Origin: Pseudomonas fulva NBRC 16637 = DSM 17717
GTDB lineage: Bacteria; Pseudomonadota; Gammaproteobacteria; Pseudomonadales; Pseudomonadaceae
Direction of reading: 5' to 3'
Assembly: GCF_000730565.1 (NCBI RefSeq)
Contig: NZ_BBIQ01000001.1
Span: 62,001 to 126,000 of the forward strand
DNA length: 64,000 nucleotides
This document shows, piece after piece, positions 45,158 through 54,132 of the stretch. The position numbers and the translations under genes were made by a program. How positions within the stretch are numbered: the first letter of the stretch is position 1; each line of letters begins with the position of its first letter. The notes below the pieces were generated by a model. It was not told where the DNA came from and made no database searches. It worked only from the letters and a program-made list of their open reading frames with translations.

Positions 45158-46561
45158 TCAGTGCGGCGCCGCGAACTGAGAGGCAAGCTCGCGCAGCAAG
45201 GCCTCGGCATCGAGTACCTTGTTCACGGCATCCTCGGCCTTGTCGCGGGAAAGCCCGAGCCGCTCAAGCAATGCATCGGGAATCTCCTCTTTCGGGCCCG
45301 AACCGATACCCCGTGAGCGAAGCAATCGGGTGGCGAGGAAAACCAGGTTGGGAAAGGCTGCATAATCGCCGTCGTAGGTGGGGTCATGCTGGAAGCGCAG
45401 CGCCGTGGACAACTCCTCGGGCATGTCCCACAGCTTCATCAGCCAGGCACCAATCTGCTCGCGGCTGATTCCCAACAGGTGGCGCTCCACATAGGTGTGG
45501 CATAGATGTGGGTTGACCTCCAGGTGCCGGCAGATCAGCGAAAAATGCGGCGGAAACACATGCGCCAGCAGCAAGTACCCGAAATTGTGCAGAAGGCCGG
45601 CAAGGTAGGTGAGCCCTGCCTCGGGTCGTTCGGCACGGGGCATTGCACGAGTGAGACCCTCGATGACAGCTGCCGTGTAGATAGAGTGCTGCCAGTAAGG
45701 CGTCGCTTGCTGAGGCTGGTCCTTGGGCAGGCTGAGCGTCTTGCCCATCGCCAGGCCCAAGGCCAGGTTGATCACCAGATCGAAACCCAGCACCCTGACA
45801 ATCGCATCTTCGACCGAGCGTACCTTGCCGGGCGAGGCGTAATAGGGCGATGCCGCCCAGCTCACGACCTGCGCCGCCAGTGCCGGGTCGGTTTCCACCA
45901 CGCCGGTGATATCGTCGATGCTGGCATTGGGGTCGACACGCAGCTTCATGATCTTCTGCGCGGTATCGGCCAGAGGCGGAATTTCAATGGTTTCTTCGAG
46001 CCGCTTCTGAATGCGTCGCGCAGTGAAGGCCTGAACTGCCTGGTTGATCTCGCGGGTGTCATCGTCCGGGCGGTCCAGGTTGAGGGTAATGGCCTGCACC
46101 TCCTGCCCGAAGGCACTGGCGCTGGCTTTGCTCAGCAGGCGTTTGAACGGGTCACGGTCGATGGCCAGCAGCAGGCCCTCTTGGCCTGACTGGATGAATA
46201 CGGTCGCCGGTTCGAGCAGGCTTTTTTCGTACTGGCAAGGTGAGCTGGTCAGCGCCGGTATGCCCGGGAGAACCTTGAGATGGTGTTTTTCCAGCATTTG
46301 GCGCAAGCGGGGCACCGGCACAGCGGTGAGCGTGCGGCCGGTCAGCTCGGTAAGCCGGCTCAGGTCCAGCAGTTGGCTTTGCGGCAGCAGCACCATGAGT
46401 GCGCCCACCTCGTCGTCCAGTAGCACCGCCTGCACACAGGCCTGAGCCGGCGGGCGTGAATGTGCCAACACCTCACGGTAGGCGACGCCGAGCTTGTCGA
46501 GCAGCAACCGGATAACCGACGGTGTTTGTGGGGTTGCGGTGTCCAAGGCAGCTTGAGTCAT
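45158..46561 (-). CDS. YbaK-like + HDOD domain protein
   Basis: 467 residues from ATG 46561. The N-terminal part (about 15-150; VIRLLLDKLGVAYREVLAHS) looks like a YbaK/ProX aminoacyl-tRNA-deacylase-type domain, but I cannot confirm that the catalytic lysine is kept. The C-terminal HDOD domain (about 200-400) has LPPLADTAQKIMKLRVDP-type spacing and GLLHNFGYLLLAHVFPPHF. HDOD proteins act in signalling and regulation, usually without enzyme activity. The fusion is known in pseudomonads but its role is unclear. It lies downstream of recG on the same strand, 75 bp apart. Confidence 0.8.
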   Translation of the reverse strand: MTQAALDTATPQTPSVIRLLLDKLGVAYREVLAHSRPPAQACVQAVLLDDEVGALMVLLPQSQLLDLSRLTELTGRTLTAVPVPRLRQMLEKHHLKVLPGIPALTSSPCQYEKSLLEPATVFIQSGQEGLLLAIDRDPFKRLLSKASASAFGQEVQAITLNLDRPDDDTREINQAVQAFTARRIQKRLEETIEIPPLADTAQKIMKLRVDPNASIDDITGVVETDPALAAQVVSWAASPYYASPGKVRSVEDAIVRVLGFDLVINLALGLAMGKTLSLPKDQPQQATPYWQHSIYTAAVIEGLTRAMPRAERPEAGLTYLAGLLHNFGYLLLAHVFPPHFSLICRHLEVNPHLCHTYVERHLLGISREQIGAWLMKLWDMPEELSTALRFQHDPTYDGDYAAFPNLVFLATRLLRSRGIGSGPKEEIPDALLERLGLSRDKAEDAVNKVLDAEALLRELASQFAAPH

Positions 46562-46636
46562 GGTCCGTGTCCACTGATTCCTAAAAGCGAAGTATAACCA
46601 GCCTCGCCGGGAGGCTGGATCCATTGACCACTTGGG

Positions 46637-48715
46637 TCAGACTTGGCCGTACTGCTGCCCGTGACGCAGCCAGCGTTCAAGCAAGGGGCTGACATGTTCC
46701 GGCCAGCGGGCCACCAATGCCTGGGCTGCATCACGAACGGCCGGAAGCAGATCGGCATCGCGCATCAGGTCAGCGACCTTGAACTGCAGCAGGCCCGTCT
46801 GGCGCGTGCCGAGCATCTCGCCAGGGCCGCGCAGCTCCAGGTCCTTTTCCGCGATGATGAAGCCATCGTTGGTTTCGCGCATGATGCCCAGGCGTTCGCG
46901 GCCCACCTGTGACAAGGGCGGGTGATACAGCAGGACGCAGTGGCTGGCAGCGCTGCCACGGCCCACCCGCCCACGCAACTGGTGCAGCTGGGCCAACCCC
47001 AGGCGTTCCGGGTTTTCGATGATCATCAGGCTGGCGTTGGGCACATCGACGCCGACTTCGATCACGGTCGTGGCAACCAGCAGTTGCAGATCACCGGCTT
47101 TGAATTGGGCCATGATCTCGGCTTTTTCTGCCGGTTTCATGCGCCCGTGAATCAGCCCGACCCGCAACTCGCCCAGGGCGCTGCCAAGTTCCTCGTAAGT
47201 GCTCTCGGCGGCCTGGCAGGTCAACTCTTCAGACTCTTCGATGAGGGTACAGACCCAATAGGCCTGACGGCCTTCAGCGCAGGCAGCGCGTACCCGTTCG
47301 ACCACTTCGAAGCGGCGGCTGTCGGCCACCAGCACCGTGTTGACCGGTGTACGCCCGGGAGGCAATTCGTCCAGCACGGACGTATCCAGGTCAGCATAGG
47401 CGCTCATGGCCAACGTACGCGGAATGGGCGTCGCCGTCATGATCAGCTGATGCGGACACAACTCGCCATTCACACCCTTTTTGCGCAAGGCCAGGCGCTG
47501 CTGGACGCCAAAACGGTGCTGCTCGTCGATGATGGCCAGGGCGAGGTGCTTGAACTTGACCTCTTCCTGGAACAGGGCATGGGTACCCACCACCATTGGC
47601 GCACCGACGGCGATCTGCTCCAGTGCACTGGCCCGGGCCTTGCCCTTGAGCTTGCCAGCGAGCCAGGCGACTTCGATGCCCAGTGGCTCCAGCCAGCGCT
47701 TGAAGGTGATGTAGTGCTGCTCGGCAAGAATCTCGGTAGGCGCCATCAGCGCAACCTGGTAACCCGCCTCCAACGCCTGAAGGGCTGCCAGTGCCGCAAC
47801 CACGGTCTTGCCGGCCCCCACATCACCTTGAACCAGGCGCAGCATGGGTTCGTGCTGGCTGAGGTCGTAGGCAATTTCATTGGCGACCCGCTGCTGCGCC
47901 CCGGTAGGCTTGAAGCCGAGATTGGCCAGGTACTCGTCCTGCAGGCGCGAGGGCTTGGGCAGCACCGGCGCGCGCAGGCTGCGCAGGCTTTCGCGCAGTC
48001 GCTGCTGCGACAGCTGGTGGGTCAGCAGTTCTTCGAATGCCAGGCGGTGCTGGGCCCAGTGGTGGCCTTCGGCAAGCTCATCGAGGTCGGCGTCAGCCGG
48101 CGGGTTGTGCAAGTAACGTATGGCATCGTCCAGCGGGGCCAGCTGATAATCGCGTGCAAGCTCCTCGGGTAGCCAGTCCGGCAAGCTGCGCGGCCCGAGC
48201 AGGGCGAGGCTCTGTTGGCAGAGCAGGCGCAGCCGTTGCTGGGTGAGCCCCTCGGTGGACGGGTAAATCGGGGTAAGCGTCTGTTCGACCGGCGGCGGCG
48301 GTTCGTCGCCGTTCAGTGCACGGTATTCCGGGTGATAGATCTCCAGGCCCGACGCGCCCGGCCGGGCTTCGCCGTAGCAACGCAGGTGGGTGCCGCGTTT
48401 GAGCCCTTCCTTCTGTGCGTTGCTGAAATGGTAGAAGCGCAGGCTCAGCACGCCGCTCCCGTCGCCGAGACGAACGACGAGGCTACGTCGCTTGCCCATG
48501 GTCACGTCCGCGCCGCTGACCACGCCCTCGATCACCGCATCCTGCCCCGGCCGGAGTTGCCCGATCGGCACCACGCGGGTGCGGTCCTGGTAGCGCAAGG
48601 GCAGGTGGAACAACACATCCTGCAGGTTCTCCAGGCCCACCTTGGCAAGCTTCTGCGCCATGGCGTCTCCGACACCCTTGAGTACCGTGACCGGTACCTT
48701 CGACAACTCACTCAT
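46637..48715 (-). CDS. recG: ATP-dependent DNA helicase RecG
   Basis: 692 residues. The N-terminal OB/wedge region is followed by superfamily 2 motifs: Walker A LVQGDVGAGKTVVAALAAL, DEQH in AIIDEQHRFGVQQRL, TATPIPRTLAMS and QLRGRVGRGSAASHC. It remodels stalled replication forks and branch-migrates Holliday junctions. Encoded directly after oxyR (3-bp gap), an oxyR-recG pair known from P. aeruginosa that links oxidative stress and DNA repair. Confidence 0.97.
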   Translation of the reverse strand: MSELSKVPVTVLKGVGDAMAQKLAKVGLENLQDVLFHLPLRYQDRTRVVPIGQLRPGQDAVIEGVVSGADVTMGKRRSLVVRLGDGSGVLSLRFYHFSNAQKEGLKRGTHLRCYGEARPGASGLEIYHPEYRALNGDEPPPPVEQTLTPIYPSTEGLTQQRLRLLCQQSLALLGPRSLPDWLPEELARDYQLAPLDDAIRYLHNPPADADLDELAEGHHWAQHRLAFEELLTHQLSQQRLRESLRSLRAPVLPKPSRLQDEYLANLGFKPTGAQQRVANEIAYDLSQHEPMLRLVQGDVGAGKTVVAALAALQALEAGYQVALMAPTEILAEQHYITFKRWLEPLGIEVAWLAGKLKGKARASALEQIAVGAPMVVGTHALFQEEVKFKHLALAIIDEQHRFGVQQRLALRKKGVNGELCPHQLIMTATPIPRTLAMSAYADLDTSVLDELPPGRTPVNTVLVADSRRFEVVERVRAACAEGRQAYWVCTLIEESEELTCQAAESTYEELGSALGELRVGLIHGRMKPAEKAEIMAQFKAGDLQLLVATTVIEVGVDVPNASLMIIENPERLGLAQLHQLRGRVGRGSAASHCVLLYHPPLSQVGRERLGIMRETNDGFIIAEKDLELRGPGEMLGTRQTGLLQFKVADLMRDADLLPAVRDAAQALVARWPEHVSPLLERWLRHGQQYGQV

Positions 48716-48718
48716 GGC

Positions 48719-49645
48719 TCAGGCAGTTTGCTCAGTGGGCGTTTTGGCGACCGAGCACAGGCGGATCGAGTCGGCAAGAATCTCGATGGCTTTGGGCCGC
48801 GGGAAACTGGCGCGCCACGCGATCGCCACGGTACGAAATGGCGCTGGTGCAGTCAGCGGGCGCACCTCGATCACGCCCGGTGCATAGTGATGGCTGTGCA
48901 CGGCCGACAGCGGCAGAATAGAGACCCCCAGCCCAGAGGCCACCATGTGGCGAATGGTTTCCAGCGAACTGGATTCGACCGTGGTGTGGCGTGCGCCTTC
49001 ACCGCCCTTGTTCAAGGTGGGGCACGCCTCCAGCACCTGGTCGCGGAAGCAGTGACCCTCGCCCAGCAGCAACAGGCTCTTGTCGTTGAGCGATGCCGCA
49101 TCGATGGTTTTCTTCGCCGTCCATGGGTGGTCGGCTGGCATCAGTGCGCAGAAAGGCTCGTCGTAGAGCGGCAGGGTCAGCACGTCGGCCTCGTTGAAGG
49201 GGAGGGCGACGATCACCGCATCCAGTTCACCGTTACGCAGCTTCTCACGCAGCACATGGGTGAAATTTTCCTCGATGTACAACGGCATCTGCGGTGCCAC
49301 GCGGTGCAGCTGTGGGATCAGGTGAGGAAAGAGGTAAGGGCCGACCGTGTAGATCGCGCCCACCTTGAGCGGAGCGGTCAATTGGTTTTTGCCGGCCTGG
49401 GCCAGCTCGCGGATGCCCTGAGCCTGTTCGAGGACTTTCTGAGCCTGGGCCACGATGCCTTCGCCAACCGGCGTGAGGCGCACCGCGCTCTTGCTGCGCT
49501 CGAAGATCAGTACGCCGAGCTCATCCTCGAGCTTCTTCACACCCACCGAAAGGGTAGGCTGGCTCACGTGGCAACGCTCGGCTGCATGGCCGAAGTGCTG
49601 TTCCTGGGCGAGTGTGACGATGTAACGGAGTTCTGTGAGGGTCAT
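48719..49645 (-). CDS. oxyR: Hydrogen peroxide sensor/regulator OxyR
   Basis: 308 residues. LysR-type HTH (ELRYIVTLAQEQHFGHAAERC...SQPTLSVGVKKLE) and a redox domain with the peroxide-sensing pair Cys199 and Cys208 at exactly the E. coli positions (GHCFRDQVLEACP). Oxidation by H2O2 makes a disulfide and switches on katA/ahp-type genes. It leads the oxyR-recG unit; its start codon overlaps one arm of a 12-bp inverted repeat. Confidence 0.97.
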   Translation of the reverse strand: MTLTELRYIVTLAQEQHFGHAAERCHVSQPTLSVGVKKLEDELGVLIFERSKSAVRLTPVGEGIVAQAQKVLEQAQGIRELAQAGKNQLTAPLKVGAIYTVGPYLFPHLIPQLHRVAPQMPLYIEENFTHVLREKLRNGELDAVIVALPFNEADVLTLPLYDEPFCALMPADHPWTAKKTIDAASLNDKSLLLLGEGHCFRDQVLEACPTLNKGGEGARHTTVESSSLETIRHMVASGLGVSILPLSAVHSHHYAPGVIEVRPLTAPAPFRTVAIAWRASFPRPKAIEILADSIRLCSVAKTPTEQTA

Positions 49646-49706
49646 AACGTGCGTCCATGAAGTTGCGAGCCCAGCATAGCGGCTGCAATCGATAGACGCA
49701 CGTTAT
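49644..49706 (-). promoter_or_regulatory. 12-bp inverted repeat around oxyR start
   Basis: ATAACGTGCGTC (49644-49655) and its perfect complement GACGCACGTTAT (49695-49706), 39 nt apart. The inner arm includes two bases of the oxyR start codon, so an RNA starting upstream would fold and pair over the start. The outer arm is also part of GATAG-acgcacg-TTATC, a LysR-type T-N11-A dyad. Confidence 0.6.
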
Positions 49707-49739
49707 CAGACTTGCCGATTTGTGACAGAAACAAAAGCG

Positions 49740-50471
49740 TCAGCGGCGGTCCAGTGAGTACACGAACGGCGCGACGACTTCGATCGTCCCGTTGTTCAGC
49801 AGCTCAGCCGGCGGTTTGGGCACCTTGCCCGCTCGCCGAATCATTTCCATGGTCGCCCGGTCCAGTGACGCGCTACCCGACCCCCCGGCCAGTGAATACG
49901 ACACGACCTTGCCCTCGGCATCGACCACGAAGCGCAGGCGATTGATGCCCTGCAAGCCTCTGCGGCGCGCGTCTTCCGGGTATCGCTTGTACTTCGCCAG
50001 GTGGCGCAGCAGGTCACTCTGCCAGGTCGGCAGTGCGGTGCTGTTGGATGCGACGCTCGGTGCCGGTGCTGCGGATTTCTGCGGCGGCGTATTGCTGGGT
50101 GGTGCGTCTACCGTTTCCTTGGTAGGCGGCGCTTCCTTCGGCGGCTCAGGCTTTTTCTCAGGCTTGGGCGGCTGTGGCTTGGCCTTCGGCTTGGGCGGCT
50201 TGGGAATGGCGATTTTGGGTTTAGGGGCTTCCACTACCTTCGGCAGCGGGGGTTCTTCGACCGGCGCCGGTGGTTGGGGAACTGCTTTGGGAGGAGGTGG
50301 TGGCGCAGGCTCCGGCAGTGGTGCCAGCTCGACCATCATGGCTGCCGGGGGCAGCTCGATGGCCTGGGGCACCGACCAGTTGAGCATGAGCAGCACAGCG
50401 ACGGCATGGACACCCAGCACGAGCGCCAGGCTGCCGCTGTAACGCGCCAGATTGTGCCGCGTCTTCGTCAT
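49740..50471 (-). CDS. tonB: TonB energy transducer
   Basis: 243 residues. N-terminal membrane anchor (about 13-33), a long proline-rich spacer (residues about 50-115 with PEPAPPPPPKAVPQPPAP and PKPPKPKAKPQPP repeats) that spans the periplasm, and a C-terminal TonB domain (about 155-243; YPEDARRRGLQGINRLRFVVDAEGKV). It passes proton-motive energy from ExbBD to outer-membrane siderophore receptors. Its start overlaps the exbD stop (ATGA). Confidence 0.95.
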   Translation of the reverse strand: MTKTRHNLARYSGSLALVLGVHAVAVLLMLNWSVPQAIELPPAAMMVELAPLPEPAPPPPPKAVPQPPAPVEEPPLPKVVEAPKPKIAIPKPPKPKAKPQPPKPEKKPEPPKEAPPTKETVDAPPSNTPPQKSAAPAPSVASNSTALPTWQSDLLRHLAKYKRYPEDARRRGLQGINRLRFVVDAEGKVVSYSLAGGSGSASLDRATMEMIRRAGKVPKPPAELLNNGTIEVVAPFVYSLDRR

Positions 50472-50896
50472 TTCTTGGCTGCCGTCTCAAGACCTACCAG
50501 ACCGACTTTGAGGTAGCCGGCCGCGCGCATGTTGTTCATCACTTCCATCAGATCACCGTAATCCACGCCTTTGTCGGCCTGGAAGAAAATGGTGGTGTCC
50601 TTGTCACCCTTGGTCTTGGCGTCCAGCATCGGGCCAAGGCGCTCGGGCGCCGGAACCGGGTCATCACCGACATAGAGCTTCTGGTCGGCCTTGACGCTGA
50701 CGAAGACAGGCTTCTCGGGCCTGGGCGCCGGCTTGGCCGTCGAGGCAGGCAGGTCGACCTTGATGTCGACCGTGGCAAGGGGCGCTGCGACCATGAAGAT
50801 GATCAGCAGTACCAACATCACGTCGATGAACGGCGTCACGTTGATTTCGTGGTTTTCGGCGAGGTCGTCGCCACCTTCGTTCAGATGCAGGCCCAT
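50468..50896 (-). CDS. exbD: Biopolymer transport protein ExbD
   Basis: 142 residues. One membrane helix with the essential aspartate: INVTPFIDVMLVLLIIFMVAAP. A periplasmic domain follows (QKLYVGDDPVPAPERL...). With ExbB it forms the proton-driven motor for TonB. Starts 3 bp after exbB ends and overlaps tonB by 4 nt. Confidence 0.96.
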   Translation of the reverse strand: MGLHLNEGGDDLAENHEINVTPFIDVMLVLLIIFMVAAPLATVDIKVDLPASTAKPAPRPEKPVFVSVKADQKLYVGDDPVPAPERLGPMLDAKTKGDKDTTIFFQADKGVDYGDLMEVMNNMRAAGYLKVGLVGLETAAKK

Positions 50897-50899
50897 GGC

Positions 50900-51862
50900 T
50901 TACCCCACTTTCACCATGTGCGGGGCGGCGCGATCGCTGCCCTGATGGTCCAGGTCACGGCTGACCAGCAGCAGTACCTGGGCCGACGCGTCGGACACCT
51001 GCGCCTTGTAGCCGGCGATAGAGCGGGCGAAGACGTTGTAGATGACCACGGCGGGGATGGCGGCAACCAGGCCCAGTGCAGTGGCCAGCAGCGCTTCTGC
51101 AATACCCGGGGCGACCACGGCGAGGTTGGTGGTCTGGGTCTTGGCGATGCCGATGAAGCTGTTCATGATGCCCCACACGGTGCCGAACAGGCCCACGAAG
51201 GGCGCAGTGGAGCCGATGGTGGCCAGCACGCCCGTGCCGCTGCTCATGTTACGTCCGCTGGCGTGGACCAGTCGTTCCAGACGGAAGCTCACGCGCTCCT
51301 TGATGCCTTCCTTTTCACGGGCATTGGCCGACAGGCGCATTTCCTCGAGCGCATCGTGAACCAGGGTGTGGGCCAGGGTGCCTTCCTTGTTGGAGACTTC
51401 GCTGGCTTCCTTGAGGCTGGCCGATTTCTTCAGGCGGGCGATTTCCCCGCGCAGGCGGCGCTTGGCACCCATCAATTCGAAGCCTTTGGCGATCCAGATG
51501 GTCCAAGTAATGATCGAGGCGATGGCCAGGCCGATCATGACGGCCTTGACCACGACATCGGCGTTTTTGTACATGCCCCAGGGCGACAGGTCATGGGCCA
51601 TGCCGAGCGAGGTATCTTCCACCAGGGCTTGCACGTTAGGGTCTGCAGCAACAGGAGCCGGTGCGACGGTACCCGGTGCCGCTTCGCCGGCCGGAGCGCT
51701 AGCGGGCGCTGCAGCGCTGGCCGCCGGCGCCGTTACCGGAGCGGTGGCATTGGGCTCATCGGCCATGGCGACCGGGGCCAGCGCCAGGCTGAGAATCAGC
51801 GCAGCGGTGGCGCGCCAGGCGCGCGATGGGGTTGGCGAAGCGAAAGGTTGGGTACGTGTCAT
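50900..51862 (-). CDS. exbB: Biopolymer transport protein ExbB (long form)
   Basis: 320 residues from ATG 51862; the frame reaches 51940 but the extra 26 residues are not family-like. A signal-like segment (about 18-35) and an Ala/Pro-rich stretch (40-85) precede the MotA/TolQ/ExbB core: three membrane helices with GVLATIGSTAPFVGLFGTVWGIMNSF and ATALGLVAAIPAVVIYNVF. E. coli ExbB is 244 residues; the extension is usual in Pseudomonas. First gene of exbB-exbD-tonB. Confidence 0.95.
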   Translation of the reverse strand: MTRTQPFASPTPSRAWRATAALILSLALAPVAMADEPNATAPVTAPAASAAAPASAPAGEAAPGTVAPAPVAADPNVQALVEDTSLGMAHDLSPWGMYKNADVVVKAVMIGLAIASIITWTIWIAKGFELMGAKRRLRGEIARLKKSASLKEASEVSNKEGTLAHTLVHDALEEMRLSANAREKEGIKERVSFRLERLVHASGRNMSSGTGVLATIGSTAPFVGLFGTVWGIMNSFIGIAKTQTTNLAVVAPGIAEALLATALGLVAAIPAVVIYNVFARSIAGYKAQVSDASAQVLLLVSRDLDHQGSDRAAPHMVKVG

Positions 51863-51944
51863 GCTGGCCGGACCTGATGAAGATGATGGGTGAGCGTTCT
51901 TCAAGGCCTCGAGGCAGGCCGAGAACAATTTGGCCGCCATTATT

Positions 51945-51963
51945 GCAAGTAATTCTTGTTAAC
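51945..51963. promoter_or_regulatory. Fur-box-like sequence before exbB
   Basis: GCAAGTAATTCTTGTTAAC in an AT-rich stretch upstream of the exbB operon; about 10-11 of 19 positions fit GATAATGATAATCATTATC depending on strand. TonB systems are usually iron-repressed, which makes it plausible, but the match is modest. Confidence 0.35.
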
Positions 51964-52027
51964 AAAAGTAATATTGTTGCTTTTTCTCCTGCAGGCGGGC
52001 TGAGTAATCGGCCCTAGAGGGCTTCAG

Positions 52028-52879
52028 ATGTCTGACTTGAGTGTGTTGATCGTAGGATGTGGTGACGTCGGTAGTCGCCTCGCGCGACAAATGCTAGCGC
52101 GTGGTTGGCAGGTCAGCGGTTTGCGCCGTTCGGTGGCGCAGTTGCCTGAAGGTGTAGTGCCGATCGCGGCTGATCTGTCGGACCCGACCATTCCAGCCGC
52201 CTGGCCTGAGCAGGCACCTGACTACCTGGTGTATTGCGTGGCTGCCAGCCAGCATGACGAGGCAGGTTATGAGGCGGCGTATGTCCAGGGGTTGCGTCAT
52301 GTGCAGCGCTGGCTGGCCGAGCGAGGGCAACGACCACGACGCCTTTTGTTCGTATCCAGCAGCAGCGTATTTGGGCAAAAGGGGGGCGAGTGGGTTGATG
52401 AGCAATCGGCCACCGAACCTGACGGCTACTCGGGGCGCATCATGCTCGAGGCTGAAAGGCTGGCGTTATCCGGTGCTGTCCCAGCCAGCGTGGTTCGCCT
52501 GACCGGCATCTATGGCCCAGGCCGCGAGTGGCTGTTGCGTCAGGTGCGTCAGGGTTATCGCGTCGCCGAGCAACCGCCTTTGTATGGCAACCGCATTCAT
52601 GTAGACGATGCTGCCAGTCTGCTGGCATTCCTGCTGCAATGCGACAGCGAAGGCAAGGCGCTGGACGATTGCTACATCGGCGTGGACGACAGCCCGGCGC
52701 CACTGGCCGACGTCGTAACTTGGCTGCGTCATCAGTTGGGGGTCACGCAGTGGTCCGATGAGGAGCGAGTGCGTCGCACGGGCAGCAAGCGCTGCAGCAA
52801 CGCCCGCGCACGGGGGCTAGGCTGGTCGCCGCAGTACCCCAGCTACAAGGAAGGCTACGGGGCAATCCTTGGGCAGTGA
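52028..52879 (+). CDS. NAD(P)-dependent epimerase/SDR family protein (YeeZ-like)
   Basis: 283 residues. Extended SDR fold: N-terminal VLIVGCGDVGSRLARQMLARGWQV (NAD(P)-binding GxGxxG variant), then LFVSSSSVFGQKGGEWVDE and VVRLTGIYGPGREWL. The usual YxxxK active site reads YSGRIMLEAE here, where the lysine is replaced by methionine or shifted, so activity as a typical epimerase is doubtful. Divergent from exbB. Substrate unknown. Confidence 0.85.
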   Translation: MSDLSVLIVGCGDVGSRLARQMLARGWQVSGLRRSVAQLPEGVVPIAADLSDPTIPAAWPEQAPDYLVYCVAASQHDEAGYEAAYVQGLRHVQRWLAERGQRPRRLLFVSSSSVFGQKGGEWVDEQSATEPDGYSGRIMLEAERLALSGAVPASVVRLTGIYGPGREWLLRQVRQGYRVAEQPPLYGNRIHVDDAASLLAFLLQCDSEGKALDDCYIGVDDSPAPLADVVTWLRHQLGVTQWSDEERVRRTGSKRCSNARARGLGWSPQYPSYKEGYGAILGQ

Positions 52880-52891
52880 TCGCCTGGCTGA

Positions 52892-52921
52892 CGCTCAGGT
52901 AGCCTGCGTGCTACCTGAGCG
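52892..52921. terminator. Perfect 12-bp hairpin between convergent genes
   Basis: CGCTCAGGTAGC, 6-nt loop, GCTACCTGAGCG, lying between the SDR gene and the convergent lipoprotein gene; no T-run, but strong and well placed. Confidence 0.6.
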
Positions 52922-52939
52922 CTGACTGGACGGGTAGGG

Positions 52940-53671
52940 TCAGTTGTGTTGCAGGAGCCACTGACGCTTGCCGGCGGCCAGCATCGGCATTTCATCCGGC
53001 TGGGCGCGGTTTACCGCCTGGAAGATTTCCAGCTGGTTGCCATTGCGCTTGATGATGAATGGCGCCCCGCGCTGGTTGCGCTCCAGCCATAGGCTGTCAT
53101 TGCTGCCGCCCATCGTTGCGCAATCACCGGCCAGGCACAGGGCAAAGCGATCCGGACCAGGTAGGCCGGTGACGTTGCCGCTGTCGCTGAACGTCACGTT
53201 GGCACCCTTGCCTGGGCCCTCCATGATCGTCCAGGCGCCGCCGAGCCAGGCCTGATACAGCGCCTGCTCGAAGCTGCTTCCCAATGGCGCATTGTTGCCA
53301 CTGGGCGTCTTGGCGCGCTCGAAGCGCTGTTTGGCGCCCTGCTGGTCGACCGTTTGCAGTTCGTCGCCGTCCAGCGACAATTGCTCGGTGGCACCGCCTT
53401 CGAAGGTGGCCAGCCACTGCTTGTCATTGGCGCTGAGCTGACCGTCCGAGGCCTCGAACCCATTGCTGTAGCTGGCGCGCTGGGTGGCAACATCGAGCTT
53501 CCACTCGAACACCGGGCCATGCTCGTTCAGGGCCTGGCGAAGGTTGCCTTGCTTGACGGCCGCAGTGATGGCGTCCTGATTGATCCAGGTGCCGTTGAAG
53601 TCTTCAGGTTTGTGGCTGGCGCAGCCGCCCAGAACCAGGGCTGCCAGCGTGAGAGGCAAAGCTATGCGCAT
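52940..53671 (-). CDS. Hypothetical lipoprotein
   Basis: 243 residues with a lipoprotein signal peptide (MRIALPLTLAALVLGGC; lipobox LGGC, Cys17). The mature part is beta-rich (WKLDVATQRASYSNGFE; WLATFEGGATEQLSLDGDEL) and carries a CLAGDC pair near 180. Family not recognised. Probably anchored to the outer membrane. It is 57 bp downstream of the ridA stop, so it may be read from the same transcript. Confidence 0.8.
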   Translation of the reverse strand: MRIALPLTLAALVLGGCASHKPEDFNGTWINQDAITAAVKQGNLRQALNEHGPVFEWKLDVATQRASYSNGFEASDGQLSANDKQWLATFEGGATEQLSLDGDELQTVDQQGAKQRFERAKTPSGNNAPLGSSFEQALYQAWLGGAWTIMEGPGKGANVTFSDSGNVTGLPGPDRFALCLAGDCATMGGSNDSLWLERNQRGAPFIIKRNGNQLEIFQAVNRAQPDEMPMLAAGKRQWLLQHN

Positions 53672-53728
53672 GACGGGAACCTTTCAGGAGAGAGAGGGCG
53701 GCGAGGGCAATGCTCGCCGCCTGGGGCA

Positions 53729-54109
53729 TCACTCGATGACGAGGATGGCGTCCATCTCGACCTGCGCGCCTTTTGGCAGCGCGGCTACGCCAATGGCGGC
53801 GCGAGCGGGATAAGGCTGCTCGAAGTAGCGACCCATTACCTCGTTGACCTTGGCGAAATGGCTCAAGTCGGTCAGGAAGATGTTCAGCTTGACGATGTCC
53901 TTGAACGAACCGCCTGCTGCTTCGGCCACAGCCTTGAGGTTCTCGAACACCTGGACGGTCTGGGCCTCGAAGCCTTCGACCAGTTCCATGGTCTTGGGGT
54001 CCAGCGGGATCTGGCCAGACATGTACACGGTGTTACCGGCCTTGATCGCCTGCGAGTAGGTGCCGATGGCGGCAGGGGCCTTGTCGCTGTTGATGACGGT
54101 CTTGCTCAT
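53729..54109 (-). CDS. ridA: RidA family enamine/imine deaminase
   Basis: 126 residues from ATG 54109; the longer frame upstream lies inside spoT and is not real. RidA marks: [29 protein letters not shown] and the C-terminal [20 protein letters not shown] with the catalytic arginine. It hydrolyses reactive 2-aminoacrylate and similar enamines. Placed 23 bp downstream of spoT on the same strand, a common arrangement. Confidence 0.95.
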   Translation of the reverse strand: MSKTVINSDKAPAAIGTYSQAIKAGNTVYMSGQIPLDPKTMELVEGFEAQTVQVFENLKAVAEAAGGSFKDIVKLNIFLTDLSHFAKVNEVMGRYFEQPYPARAAIGVAALPKGAQVEMDAILVIE

Positions 54110-54132
54110 GATGACTCCTTGCGGTTGGCGGA

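Noticed and set aside
46922..48172. 416-residue plus-strand frame opposite recG
   Set aside because: Antisense to RecG with all helicase motifs; no independent support.
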